Positions 8,998 through 15,190 of a stretch of 24,684 bases of DNA are shown in pieces (the first letter of the stretch is position 1; every line of letters begins with the position of its first letter). The stretch covers positions 1 through 24,684 of IMG/VR virus record IMGVR_UViG_3300036818_000038. One strand, given 5' to 3'. Under the pieces are notes generated by a model, which made no database searches, was not told where the DNA came from, and saw only the letters and a list, made by a program, of their open reading frames with translations. Made by a program: the position numbers and the translations under genes. This DNA comes from a virus.

Positions 8998-9671
8998 TTG
9001 GCCTTGGCGGCCTGGATCTGCTCCCGCTCGGTGTCGGTCAGCTCGCGGACCTGGACGCCGGGACGGCCCAGGTTGATCGTCCGGTGCACCGGCTCCTCCG
9101 GGGCCGGCGGTGCCGGGTCCGCCGCCGGGGCCAGGACCACGTCCACGTCGTTCGCCCAATCCGGCGGGATGATCCCCTCCGGGTCCACCGCTCCCCCGGC
9201 CGCCGGGGAACTGGCCACCCTCGCCGCTGCCGGGGCGGGTGCCGGAGGCGAGACGGGCGAGGGTGAGGCGGCCGGCGACGAGGCCGCGGTTTTCGGCGGC
9301 CCAGCCGGCAAGCGCGAGAGACTGCCCGGGGGGCGCGCGGTGATCTCCTCGATGAGGTCGGTCATGATCTGCGCGACGACCGGCGCGGGAGTCCGGTGCC
9401 GGCGGCGGTGCGCGGCGAACGCCCGGTGGGACTCCTCGCCGAGGACCAGCCGGTAGAAGCGGCCCACCGCCGCGACTGCCTCCGGGTCGAACCAGCCGTC
9501 GCCGGCGTCCACCAGCGGCGTCGCCAGGTCGATGAAGTCCTGGGCGTCGAGCTGGCCGTGGCATTCGAAGGTGACCCCGTCAAGATCAAAAGACAGCCCC
9601 TCGGTGGAGATGATCTCCTCCTCGGGGCTGGTGCCGGGGGCTGGCTTGGAGCTGTACGAACGTGGCGGCAT
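8994..9671 (-). CDS. Tail assembly chaperone (gpG-like)
   Basis: 225 residues from an ATG at 9671, chosen because it has an AAGGAAAGGGG ribosome site about eight bases upstream and because the frame further upstream translates to low-quality Pro/Arg-rich sequence. The N-terminal ~115 residues are compact and charged (LSFDLDGVTFECHGQLD, FDPEAVAAVGRFYRLVLG, APVVAQIMTDLIEEITARPPG), the arrangement seen in actinophage tail chaperones. The C-terminal part is Pro/Ala/Ser-rich and then returns to a charged end (VQVRELTDTEREQIQAAKAN). It acts in the infected cytoplasm on the tape measure and is not normally in the virion. A -1 slippery heptamer lies at the end of the conserved part, and the next frame holds the gpT-like tail. 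Confidence 0.82.
   Translation of the reverse strand: MPPRSYSSKPAPGTSPEEEIISTEGLSFDLDGVTFECHGQLDAQDFIDLATPLVDAGDGWFDPEAVAAVGRFYRLVLGEESHRAFAAHRRRHRTPAPVVAQIMTDLIEEITARPPGSLSRLPAGPPKTAASSPAASPSPVSPPAPAPAAARVASSPAAGGAVDPEGIIPPDWANDVDVVLAPAADPAPPAPEEPVHRTINLGRPGVQVRELTDTEREQIQAAKAN
9327..9333 (-). promoter_or_regulatory. Candidate -1 ribosomal slippery site (C CCC CCG)
   Basis: In the chaperone frame the sequence reads CGC CCC CCG GGC. The heptamer C-CCC-CCG fits the X-XXY-YYZ rule with both codons able to re-pair after a -1 slip, and the downstream gpT-like part is in exactly the -1 frame. It is followed by GC-rich sequence. However, frame 0 still looks coding up to its stop at 8994, so a slip nearer the stop cannot be excluded. 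Confidence 0.4.
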
Positions 9672-9714
9672 CGCGGATGCCCCTTTCCTTCGGGTGGGTT
9701 TTAGGGTTGGGCGG

Positions 9715-9912
9715 GTGGACTGGCGGGAGGCGGCGCTGGCGGCGATCAGCGAGGGGGCGTGCCCGAACCACGGCGGCCCTGGCCACCAGGTATGGCTCGG
9801 TGAGCACCGCAGGCGGGCCGGGTGGTGCGGGTCGTGCCGGATCTGGTGGCGGGCCGACGCGGCGACCGGCACCGTCCACGCCCACTACGACACCGCCGAC
9901 CTGGGAGAATAA
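9715..9912 (+). CDS. Small zinc-ribbon-like protein, opposite strand
   Basis: 65 residues on the plus strand, the only convincing gene in this orientation. GTG start at 9715 with a weak AGGG (9703-9706) eight bases upstream; a second GTG lies at 9694. Cys16-x2-His19 and Cys38-x2-Cys41 (WCGSCRIWW) make a CxxH...CxxC zinc-ribbon pattern, with several Trp residues. Third codon positions are almost all G or C, while the minus-strand reading of the same bases is poor low-complexity sequence. It lies between the tail chaperone (divergent, 43-base gap) and a small minus-strand zinc-finger fragment (convergent, 41-base gap), a place where phages often carry a moron, that is, a separately transcribed added gene. 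Function unknown; nucleic-acid or protein binding is the usual role of such ribbons. Confidence 0.62.
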   Translation: MDWREAALAAISEGACPNHGGPGHQVWLGEHRRRAGWCGSCRIWWRADAATGTVHAHYDTADLGE

Positions 9913-10663
9913 GCGTGTAGTTAATCCCGTTACGCGAATCCCATGACGACGGGTCACAGGCAGGCGAGCCACTCGTACTCGGCGCGGTGCGCGCGGGAGC
10001 AGAAGTGCAGCGGCCGGCCGTCCTCGTAGTGCGACACCGCACCGAGGCTGCGGTCCCCAGAGCCGGCCGCACACCCAGCAGAAATAGACCGCCGGCACGG
10101 CCCGGTAACTGCCGCAGCGGGGTCTGGAAAATGGCTTTGAATAGCCGCGACCCGGTGGCGGGCTTTTCCATCGAGAACTGCGTCGCGATGGTCGCGTTAT
10201 TGGCCCCCTTATGGCGGCCCAACGTGATCGTCCCCGTTTGGAAGCACTGCCGGTAGACCCACCTTTCGGTGTGGTCCTCGCTCTCGAAGCCGAGCATTGT
10301 CCGCACTTCGGTGCCCAGGTCGGGCGGTTCGAAGGTGACAATTCCCGTGCCCGTCGTCAACACGCCGCCGTTGAACGCCAGCTTCATGGCCGTGCTGGTG
10401 ATCTGCGACATGGCGAACTGCACCGACGAGTCCCGGCCGGTGGTCACGACCTGGATGTGGTCCAGTTCCTCCGCCACGTCAACCGGCGACGTGGCCGGGT
10501 TGTAGGACAGCTCCGAGCCGTCCTCGGTGTACCCGATCGGCACCCACGAAGCCGATACCGTGGCCCACGGAGTTGTCAGGTCGGCGGGCTCGGCCGTACC
10601 CAACGGGGCGAAATACAAAAAGCCCGGCCCGAGGCCGAGAGCGGTGGCATTTCCGCGTGCCAT
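9746..10663 (-). CDS. Major tail tube protein (C-terminal part doubtful)
   Basis: ATG at 10663, one base after the TAA of the upstream gene, with GAGGAG as ribosome site. Residues 1 to about 190 match the style of siphophage tail tube subunits: GPGFLYFAPLGTAEPADL, WVPIGYTEDGSELSY, GFESEDHTERWVYRQC and a late FSMEKPATG, RLFKAIFQTPLR. Tube subunits of this type normally stop a few residues after such a motif. Here the frame continues about 115 residues as Arg/Thr/Ser/Pro-rich sequence that overlaps two better small genes in other frames, so the extension is probably not native. A TAG-to-CAG change at the codon after TPLR, or a nearby indel, would explain it. The subunit forms the hollow tube between terminator and tape measure. 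Confidence 0.85.
   Translation of the reverse strand: MARGNATALGLGPGFLYFAPLGTAEPADLTTPWATVSASWVPIGYTEDGSELSYNPATSPVDVAEELDHIQVVTTGRDSSVQFAMSQITSTAMKLAFNGGVLTTGTGIVTFEPPDLGTEVRTMLGFESEDHTERWVYRQCFQTGTITLGRHKGANNATIATQFSMEKPATGSRLFKAIFQTPLRQLPGRAGGLFLLGVRPALGTAASVRCRTTRTAGRCTSAPARTAPSTSGSPACDPSSWDSRNGINYTLILPGRRCRSGRGRCRSPRRPATRSGTTRTTRPACGAHRAIPGGQGRRGSGTPPR
9954..10098 (-). pseudogene. Frameshifted small zinc-finger gene
   Basis: In one frame the minus strand reads VPAVYFCWVCGRLW; in the next frame it reads RSLGAVSHYEDGRPLHFC, then SRAHRAEYEWLACL and TGA at 9954. Removing one base from the GGGG run at 10055-10058 joins them into a 47-residue protein with Cys7-x2-Cys10 and Cys33-x3-His37, a treble-clef or TRASH-like zinc-finger layout. 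The GTG at 10098 is the likeliest start, but no clear ribosome site precedes it. Either a one-base insertion inactivated the gene or the run was miscounted in sequencing. It overlaps the improbable C-terminal extension of the tail tube frame. Confidence 0.5.
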
Positions 10664-11035
10664 TTACTTGTGCTCCTCGCTGCTTTCGGGGGCGGGAGCG
10701 GGCGGCGCGGGTGCCCACTCGGGGATTTCGGTCAGCTCGCCCCAGCCGAATTTCTCGACCAGCTCGGCGGGCACCCGGTCACCGGGGTTGAACGCCCGGA
10801 CCGGCGCGGCGGCGGCCTCGGGGTTGGAGACGTACAGCGGCTCGCGGGCGATCGCGTAGGGCACGCCCGGCGGCATCACCGGGGCGTCCGCGAGGTCGGC
10901 GAGCCTGCCGCCCCGCACCTCCCCCGCCGCCCTGGCGTCGGGCTTGTCTGCGGGCTTGTCTGCGGGCTTGCTCGCGGGCGGCTTGGCGTCGGCGGGCGTA
11001 CCGGCCTCGTCGGTCTTCTTCGCTGTGTCAGCCAT
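10664..11035 (-). CDS. Small Ala/Pro/Lys-rich protein beside tail tube
   Basis: 123 residues, ATG at 11035. The longer frame upstream translates to Arg/Pro-rich shadow sequence over two other genes, so this start is preferred. The first 40 residues are charged and Ala/Pro/Lys-rich, with repeated ASKPADKPADKPD. The middle is globular (GVPYAIAREPLYVSNPEAAA, AFNPGDRVPAELVEKFGWGE). The end is Pro-rich and acidic (PEWAPAPPAPAPESSEEHK). It ends one base before the tail tube start and carries that gene's ribosome site in its last codons, so the two are probably translationally coupled. No family recognised; a minor tail or assembly protein is a guess from position. Confidence 0.75.
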   Translation of the reverse strand: MADTAKKTDEAGTPADAKPPASKPADKPADKPDARAAGEVRGGRLADLADAPVMPPGVPYAIAREPLYVSNPEAAAAPVRAFNPGDRVPAELVEKFGWGELTEIPEWAPAPPAPAPESSEEHK

Positions 11036-11040
11036 CCGTG

Positions 11041-11379
11041 TCACCCCGAGTAGGTCTTGGCCTCGACGGTCAGGCCGGTGATCGACGAGTAGGAGATGTT
11101 GACGTTGCCGTTCAGGTCGCCGAACGGGTTCTGCGGGAACGGGCCGATCTCCCGCACCCCGGTCGCGGGCAGCGTGAACGTGAACGGCGCGATCGTCGTG
11201 CCGAGCGGGCCGCCGCCGGCGGGCGGCGTGATCGTCAGCGTCGACGCGGTCCCGGTCGTGATCAGCCGCAGGTACGTCGAGCCGCCTGCGGGGAACGTGT
11301 CTCCGGTCACTGCGGGGGTGATCGCTGCGGGCGTCACGCCCGCCCGTGACACGGACTGCACTGCATAGGCCGTGGCCAA
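11041..11379 (-). CDS. Small beta-rich structural protein
   Basis: 112 residues from a TTG start at 11379; the GGGAGG five bases upstream decides this start. The sequence is Thr/Gly/Pro/Ser-rich with alternating hydrophobic residues (STYLRLITTGTASTLTITPP, FTFTLPATGVREIGPFP, GNVNISYSSITGLTVEAKTY), suggesting a small beta sandwich. Proteins of this style occur near the tail tube or capsid genes in actinophages and are usually annotated only as hypothetical or minor structural. It sits between the tail terminator-like gene and the small Ala/Pro-rich gene, five bases from the latter. Confidence 0.75.
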   Translation of the reverse strand: MATAYAVQSVSRAGVTPAAITPAVTGDTFPAGGSTYLRLITTGTASTLTITPPAGGGPLGTTIAPFTFTLPATGVREIGPFPQNPFGDLNGNVNISYSSITGLTVEAKTYSG

Positions 11380-11400
11380 CAGGGCCTCCCTTCGAGGCGG

Positions 11401-11835
11401 TCAGGGCTGGTAGAGGATGAAGTCGGCGCCGGTCGTGAACTCGTAGACCTCGCCGCCCGCAGCCTGCGGCGGGACGAAGCCGGGGTCGGCGACGTTGTCG
11501 GCGACCAGGACGAGGACCCCGGTCTCGCCGCACGGCTGCGGTGAGCCGGTCAGCTCGGCCCAGGCGTTCGCCAGGGCGACCGCGGCGGTCTCGGCGACGT
11601 CGACCCGGCCGGCGAAGACGTGGGCGGTGACCCGGCAGCGGGACGGGCCGGCGTCCTCGGCGCACACCTGCCCGGTGACGCCGGGGTCGCGGTAGAGCAG
11701 GGCGTAGGCGCCGTGGGCGGGTGAGCGGATCTCGCGGCCCTCGAAGCAGCCCCGCGGGAGCGGGCGGCCTTTGCCGGTCAGGGCGGGGTGGGAGTTGATC
11801 CACGCCCGGATCGCGGCCTCGGCGGCAACAGCCAC
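11401..11835 (-). CDS. Tail terminator-like protein
   Basis: 144 residues from a GTG at 11835 with GGAG eight bases upstream. It begins AAEAAIRAWINSHPALTGKG, has a central beta-rich part (GAYALLYRDPG, SRCRVTAHVFAGRVDVAETAA) and a helix (VALANAWAELTGS), and ends with a short beta segment (VYEFTTGADFILYQP). Order, length and style fit the actinophage tail terminator, which caps the tail tube before it joins the head; it lies after the neck genes and before the tail tube, where the terminator is expected. The assignment rests on synteny and recalled family style. Confidence 0.68.
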   Translation of the reverse strand: MAVAAEAAIRAWINSHPALTGKGRPLPRGCFEGREIRSPAHGAYALLYRDPGVTGQVCAEDAGPSRCRVTAHVFAGRVDVAETAAVALANAWAELTGSPQPCGETGVLVLVADNVADPGFVPPQAAGGEVYEFTTGADFILYQP

Positions 11836-11851
11836 GGCGGGGTCTCCGTTC

Positions 11852-12761
11852 CTAGAACAGGGCCGCCCGTATCCGGGCGAGCCGTATCCGGCCGTGCTCG
11901 ATCGCCTTCGGGTCGTTGTCCGCGAGGACGCAGGACAGCCCCTCGGCGGCGCACGCCTGCCCGGTCGGCCCGGTGCCGGCGAACGGGTCCAGCACGAGCC
12001 CGCCGGGCGGGGTGACGAGGCGGACCAGCCAGCGCATCAGGGTGACCGGCTTGACGCACGGCCAGCCGGTGCCGTCCGGCAGCCGGGTCCGCTCCGACCT
12101 GGGGGCTTTGGCGCAGGCTACGACGATGGGCTCATGGGCGGGCTTGAGCGCAGTCCCCCAGCCTTCCCAGCGGGCGGCGTCCTCGGTGGCCGGGGCGGTC
12201 TGCATCCCATTCGCCGTGAGCGCGTCCGGGTCGTCACGCCAAGGCCGATCCCAGCCCTCCGTATGCGAGCCGCCCCCCGGAGATGCCATGAGGACAGTCC
12301 TGCCGTCCGGTCGCATCTTCGGCCCGGAAGCTTCCCGCTCAGCTCCTGCTGCCTTGTCGATGGCCTTGGACACGTCCAGCGACTTCGGGAACCCCTGGCC
12401 GTAGACCCAGTGCAGGGCTGTCCCTGATCTCGAACCCGGCCAGCCGGATCGACAAGCCCATCAGGTCCGCGGTGCGCGGCGCGGCGAACGCGAGCAGGCA
12501 ACCGCCGGGCTTGAGCACCCGGTAGCACTCATCCCACGCGGCGGGCGGCGGGACGAACCGGTCCCACCTCGTGGACATGAAACCCCGGCCGTCCGGCACG
12601 AACGAGCGGGCACCGGCCAGCCACTCGGCCAGCGCCTTGATGACGACCTTCGGTTTCAGGTCGGCCAGGCCGTAGGGCGGGTCGGTCACTACCGCGTCCA
12701 CGGCGCCGGGGGGCAGCGGCAGCCGTGCCGCGTCAGCGCGGAGCAGGACGACCTCGGACAT
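11852..12761 (-). pseudogene. DNA methyltransferase broken by a single-base frameshift
   Basis: ATG at 12761 with GGGAG six bases upstream. The first frame (to about residue 115) carries the catalytic motif DPPY at 27-30 and YRVLKPGGCLLAF. It then runs into nonsense after GFEIRDS. Dropping one base from the GGG at 12415-12417 (minus-strand CCC) continues it as LHWVYGQGFPKSLDVSKAID, then TALKPAHEPIVVA and the S-adenosylmethionine-binding motif LDPFAGTGPTGQAC near the end, stop at 11852. Motif order (DPPY before FAGTG) indicates a beta-class amino-methyltransferase, DPPY being most usual for N6-adenine. Repaired length is about 302 residues, normal for the family. It lies in the accessory segment between HNH and tail genes and may have protected phage DNA from host restriction. 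As read it is inactive unless the indel is a sequencing error. Confidence 0.85.
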
Positions 12762-12772
12762 GCGTCTCCCAA

Positions 12773-12892
12773 ATGCGCGGAATTATGCGCGGAAAGTCCG
12801 CCGTAAGTCAGGCGGAACCGCAGGCCACAGCCATCTAGCCGGCTAACGGCGGGGACGTATATGCGCGGAAAGTCCGCGTAATACGCGCGGAA
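12773..12892. repeat. Intergenic cluster of ATGCGCGGAA repeats with dyads
   Basis: The intergenic region upstream of the methyltransferase holds ATGCGCGGAA at 12773-12782, 12785-12794 and 12861-12870, and a one-mismatch copy (ACGCGCGGAA) at 12883-12892. Two copies extend to the identical 18-mer TATGCGCGGAAAGTCCGC (12784-12801 and 12860-12877), which itself contains the dyad GCGGA-AAG-TCCGC. The region is more AT-rich than its surroundings. It may be an operator, promoter region or recombination site; no clear T-tract supports a terminator. Confidence 0.7.
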
Positions 12893-13306
12893 CTAGCCGA
12901 GGTGGCCGGTGAGCTGACCCGCCTGCAAGTGGCCGTGGTAGTAGCCGGGGGTGCCGGGTTCCCCGGCGGCGATCGACGGGGACACGGTCAGCGACGGCGG
13001 GTCGCGCGGGTCTCCGTCGCGGTGCCAGTGCCCGCCGCTGGTCGACGGCGCGTCGACCATCCAGTCAACCGGTTCCCCGGCCGGGCGGCTGTCCCGCCAG
13101 GTGTAGCGGCGCAGCCCGAGCTCCACCCGGCCGGCCCGCTCGAGCCAGAAGCACGGCCAGCCCACTAAGCCGGTTTCCTGTCCGTGGCAGCCCTGCGGGC
13201 ACGGCCGGAAGTTGGACGCCTGGTGCTCGCACTCGTACCGCAGCGGCTCGACATCGCCGCGGAACGTGGTGCGGCGGTCGGCATCGGCCGCGTACTCGTG
13301 CACCAC
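12893..13306 (-). CDS. Unknown Cys/His-containing protein, probably displaced gene remainder
   Basis: The convincing part begins near 13328, just after the HNH stop, and ends at TAG 12893. A GTG at 13306 gives 137 residues but has no well-placed ribosome site, so the start is uncertain; the frame upstream is a shadow inside the HNH gene. It opens PGRNPYVVHEYAADA, then has a metal-site-like stretch CEHQASNFRPCPQGC with further HGQETGLVGWPCFWLERAGR, RRYTWRDS and a Gly/His-rich end. The opening repeats the PGSNPYTVHEVA segment near the end of the gene on the other side of the HNH gene. The simplest reading is that it is the 3' part of that gene, separated by the HNH insertion. Function not recognised. 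Confidence 0.6.
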   Translation of the reverse strand: MVHEYAADADRRTTFRGDVEPLRYECEHQASNFRPCPQGCHGQETGLVGWPCFWLERAGRVELGLRRYTWRDSRPAGEPVDWMVDAPSTSGGHWHRDGDPRDPPSLTVSPSIAAGEPGTPGYYHGHLQAGQLTGHLG

Positions 13307-13324
13307 GTACGGGTTGCGGCCGGG
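13295..13324 (-). repeat. Imperfect repeat flanking HNH gene, copy B
   Basis: Encodes PGRNPYVVHE. It matches the copy at 13942-13971 (PGSNPYTVHE) at 8 of 10 residues and 22 of 30 bases in the same reading direction. The two copies bracket the HNH gene. Confidence 0.6.
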
Positions 13325-13325
13325 C

Positions 13326-13946
13326 TCAGTGCTCCTGCCCGGCGAGCGGGCACTTGTCCTTGTCGGACTTGGCCAGGTTGCAGGACCCGCACAGGGCCTG
13401 GAAGTCCGGCGGGTAGCCATTGCGCTTGAGCCAGGCGTAGAAGTCGCGGGAGCCCCGGCCGATTGAGCGTCGGTGGGCATTGCCGCCTCCGTTGATGTGG
13501 TCGATGGTGAGCAGCTGAGCATGGATGACGTGGCACCCCGGGCAGGCGCACCGGCCGCCGTATGCGGCGATGGCCTCCGCCCTCAGCTGCTCCCGCTTGG
13601 CGTTGCGCTGATCGCGCAGCTCCTGGCGGTGGGCCTCGAAATACCGGCCAGCGGCGGCCTTGCGCTGCTTGCTCCACGCCTTCGGGTCGGCGGCCTTCCG
13701 GGCGGCCTTGGCGGTAGCGTCCGCGCCGGGGTTCGCGCGGCGCCAGCCTGCCGCGCGCTGGCGGTTCCGGACAGCGCAGACCCAGTACCGCTTGCTGCGC
13801 GTGATCTCTACCCGGGCGCCGCACCCGCTGCACCAGGCCGTCGCGGCTTCCTCATCGACCTCACTGAGCCGGTGGTCCCTCGCTGCCGGGGTGGACCCGG
13901 TGTCCGCTGAAATCGGTGTCCACGTCCTCCCAGGTAGCAACCTCAT
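13326..13946 (-). CDS. HNH homing-type endonuclease
   Basis: 206 residues from the ATG at 13946, the only good in-frame start; this overlaps the upstream gene by 86 bases and has no strong ribosome site, so the true start is uncertain. A CxxC pair (39-42, WCSGCG) comes first, then a basic helical region, then the HNH core: YGGRCACPGC (129-138), LTIDHINGGG with Asp149-His150, FYAWLKRNGYPPDFQALCGSCN (Cys186, Cys189, Asn190), a well-known arrangement in phage homing endonucleases with paired zinc-binding Cys residues. Such enzymes cut DNA lacking their gene and so spread it between phages. It sits between two pieces that share a repeated segment, suggesting insertion into a pre-existing gene. 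Domain call is firm; homing activity is inferred. Confidence 0.85.
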   Translation of the reverse strand: MRLLPGRTWTPISADTGSTPAARDHRLSEVDEEAATAWCSGCGARVEITRSKRYWVCAVRNRQRAAGWRRANPGADATAKAARKAADPKAWSKQRKAAAGRYFEAHRQELRDQRNAKREQLRAEAIAAYGGRCACPGCHVIHAQLLTIDHINGGGNAHRRSIGRGSRDFYAWLKRNGYPPDFQALCGSCNLAKSDKDKCPLAGQEH

Positions 13947-14499
13947 GCACAGTGTACGGGTTACTACCTGGCTTGTGCACAGGCGCGAACGGCCGGGTGG
14001 TCCGCTCGGTCACGTGCTCACCGCTGGCGTCTACCCAGTCGCCGTGGTCGACGAGGGTGAAGTCTTCCATCCGCTCGTGCACGTCGACCAGGCCGAGCGT
14101 GTCGAACAGCCAGCGGACCCAGGTCGCGCAGTCGAATGTCGCCGGGGGCACCGGGAAGTAGTGGTGCACGGTCAGCGCCGCGCCGAGGGCGGCGGCGAGA
14201 TCCCCGGCCGCCGCGGTGACCGGGCCGGGAAGCTCGCCGCCGTGCTCGGCCAGCGCGGTGAGCAACTGCCGGGCGAGACGCTCCAGGTCATACGGGGCGT
14301 AGCTGTCGGGGCCGTGCCGGACGACTGTCAGGGTCAGGCCGCGGGATTCCCCCGTGTGCCGGCCGGGCTTGTCGCGCTGCAGGTCGTCCTCCAGCGTGAC
14401 CTGCCAGCCGAGGTGCCGCCGGTACTGCAGCCTGGCGACGGCGCCGGCTAGGGCCTCCGGGTACGGGGCCACCTGCCGCATCATGGGCTCAGCGGGCAT
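13861..14499 (-). CDS. Unknown protein of neck/tail junction, 3' end probably altered by HNH insertion
   Basis: 212 residues, ATG at 14499 with a G-rich AGGG ribosome site. No family recognised. It starts MPAEPMMRQVAPYPEALAGA, has RRHLGWQVTLEDDLQRD, a helical Ala-rich middle (DLERLARQLLTALAEHGG) and FDCATWVRWLFDTLGLVDVH. Its last 40 residues (PGSNPYTVHEVATWEDVDTD) use codons such as CCA, GGT, AGT, ACT, CAT, GTT and GCT, unlike the rest of the gene, and resemble the start of the protein beyond the HNH gene. The tail may therefore have arrived with the HNH insertion. It follows the gp10-like gene in the operon; a structural or neck role is only positional. Confidence 0.7.
   Translation of the reverse strand: MPAEPMMRQVAPYPEALAGAVARLQYRRHLGWQVTLEDDLQRDKPGRHTGESRGLTLTVVRHGPDSYAPYDLERLARQLLTALAEHGGELPGPVTAAAGDLAAALGAALTVHHYFPVPPATFDCATWVRWLFDTLGLVDVHERMEDFTLVDHGDWVDASGEHVTERTTRPFAPVHKPGSNPYTVHEVATWEDVDTDFSGHRVHPGSEGPPAQ
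13942..13971 (-). repeat. Imperfect repeat flanking HNH gene, copy A
   Basis: Encodes PGSNPYTVHE near the end of the upstream unknown gene, with unusually AT-rich third codon positions. It is the partner of the copy at 13295-13324. Confidence 0.6.
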
Positions 14500-14520
14500 C
14501 GCGCAGCCCTCCCCCCTCTT

Positions 14521-15003
14521 TTAGTTGATTCGGATCGTGACGCCGTTCAGGGACCGGGCGGCGGGTTTGATGAACGGCCGCGCCCTGGTGCCGGGGTGGT
14601 GCACGACCCGGCCGAACGTGTCCCCCGTCGCCGCGTTGTGCAGCGGCCACGGCCCGCGGGACGCGATGATGTGCGGGGGGGTGCCGAACTCGATCATGCC
14701 GCCGAGGAGCTGCGGGCGGGACCACGGCGGGCCCACCGTGTCGGTCGGGCCGATGATGTAGTTGCCGTCCGGCTGGCGGAACGCGCGGATGGAGTTGCGG
14801 AGCGTCCCGGACCGGCGGGCGACCTGCCGCGGGTGGCCCGGCTTCGGGCCGCGCTCGGGGCCGGTGTAGACGGGGCAGCGGGCCTTCATCTCCAGCACCG
14901 CCGCGTCGGCGAGCCTGCGCATCGCGCGGCCGACCGGCCCGGACGGGCTGGTGGTGTCCAGCTTGATCGCGGCCTCATCCCAGTAGACGTTCACCTGCGC
15001 CAT
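14521..15003 (-). CDS. HK97 gp10-like neck / head-tail protein
   Basis: 160 residues, ATG at 15003 with a strong AGGAGG seven bases upstream. Contains an N-terminal helix (AMRRLADAAVLEMKARCPVYTG), the typical VARRSGTLRNSIRA motif, and MIEFGTPPHIIASRG near the end, followed by GTRARPFIKPAARSL. This motif series (Cys-Pro-Val-x-Thr-Gly, S/TGxLRxSI, E-G-Ter-H) is that of HK97 gp10-like proteins, which act in head-tail joining or early tail assembly. Placed between connector-type genes and the tail terminator, as expected. Its start overlaps the end of the preceding small gene by 29 bases. Confidence 0.85.
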   Translation of the reverse strand: MAQVNVYWDEAAIKLDTTSPSGPVGRAMRRLADAAVLEMKARCPVYTGPERGPKPGHPRQVARRSGTLRNSIRAFRQPDGNYIIGPTDTVGPPWSRPQLLGGMIEFGTPPHIIASRGPWPLHNAATGDTFGRVVHHPGTRARPFIKPAARSLNGVTIRIN

Positions 15004-15190
15004 GCGGCACCTCCTCTGCTCGGGTCGAGGGCGCGGCTGACGTGTCCGCGCCTGGTGCGCCCTCCCCGACCCACCAGGACAGGTAGGCGTCCGCCTCGGC
15101 CGTCGAGCACCCGGCCGCCCTGGCGATCGCGGCCAGGGGCTCCCCCGCGAGGTACGCGGCGCGGATGACGGCGTGCTGCCCGCGGGTCAA
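14975..15190 (-). CDS. Small helix-turn-helix-like protein
   Basis: 71 residues from a TTG at 15190 that overlaps the TGA stop of the preceding connector gene, so it is probably translated by coupling; no separate ribosome site is seen. The first 45 residues (QHAVIRAAYLAGEPLAAIAR, AAGCSTAEADAYLSWW) have the helix-turn-helix pattern of small DNA-binding or sigma-region-4-like domains. The end is low complexity and overlaps the gp10-like gene. In the neck cluster it might instead be a small connector component; function unproven. Confidence 0.6.
   Translation of the reverse strand: MTRGQHAVIRAAYLAGEPLAAIARAAGCSTAEADAYLSWWVGEGAPGADTSAAPSTRAEEVPHGAGERLLG

Noticed and set aside
9673-9872. N-terminal extension of the tail chaperone to 9872
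   Set aside because: Translates to His/Pro/Arg/Ser-rich sequence with no ribosome site and overlaps the plus-strand zinc-ribbon gene; the ATG at 9671 has a good ribosome site.
11036-11803. N-terminal extension of the small Ala/Pro/Lys-rich protein up to 11803
   Set aside because: Arg/Pro-rich shadow of the 112-residue and tail terminator genes; the ATG at 11035 begins sensible sequence.
13307-13522. N-terminal part of the frame that ends at 12893
   Set aside because: It lies over the HNH core in another frame and is Ser/Thr/Pro/Arg-rich without motif, so it is a shadow.
13326-13946. Group I intron or intein carrying the HNH gene
   Set aside because: The flanking gene pieces overlap in content (repeated NPYxVHE) rather than being cleanly split, no intein splice-type residues are seen, and no intron core could be recognised by eye; a free-standing insertion is simpler.
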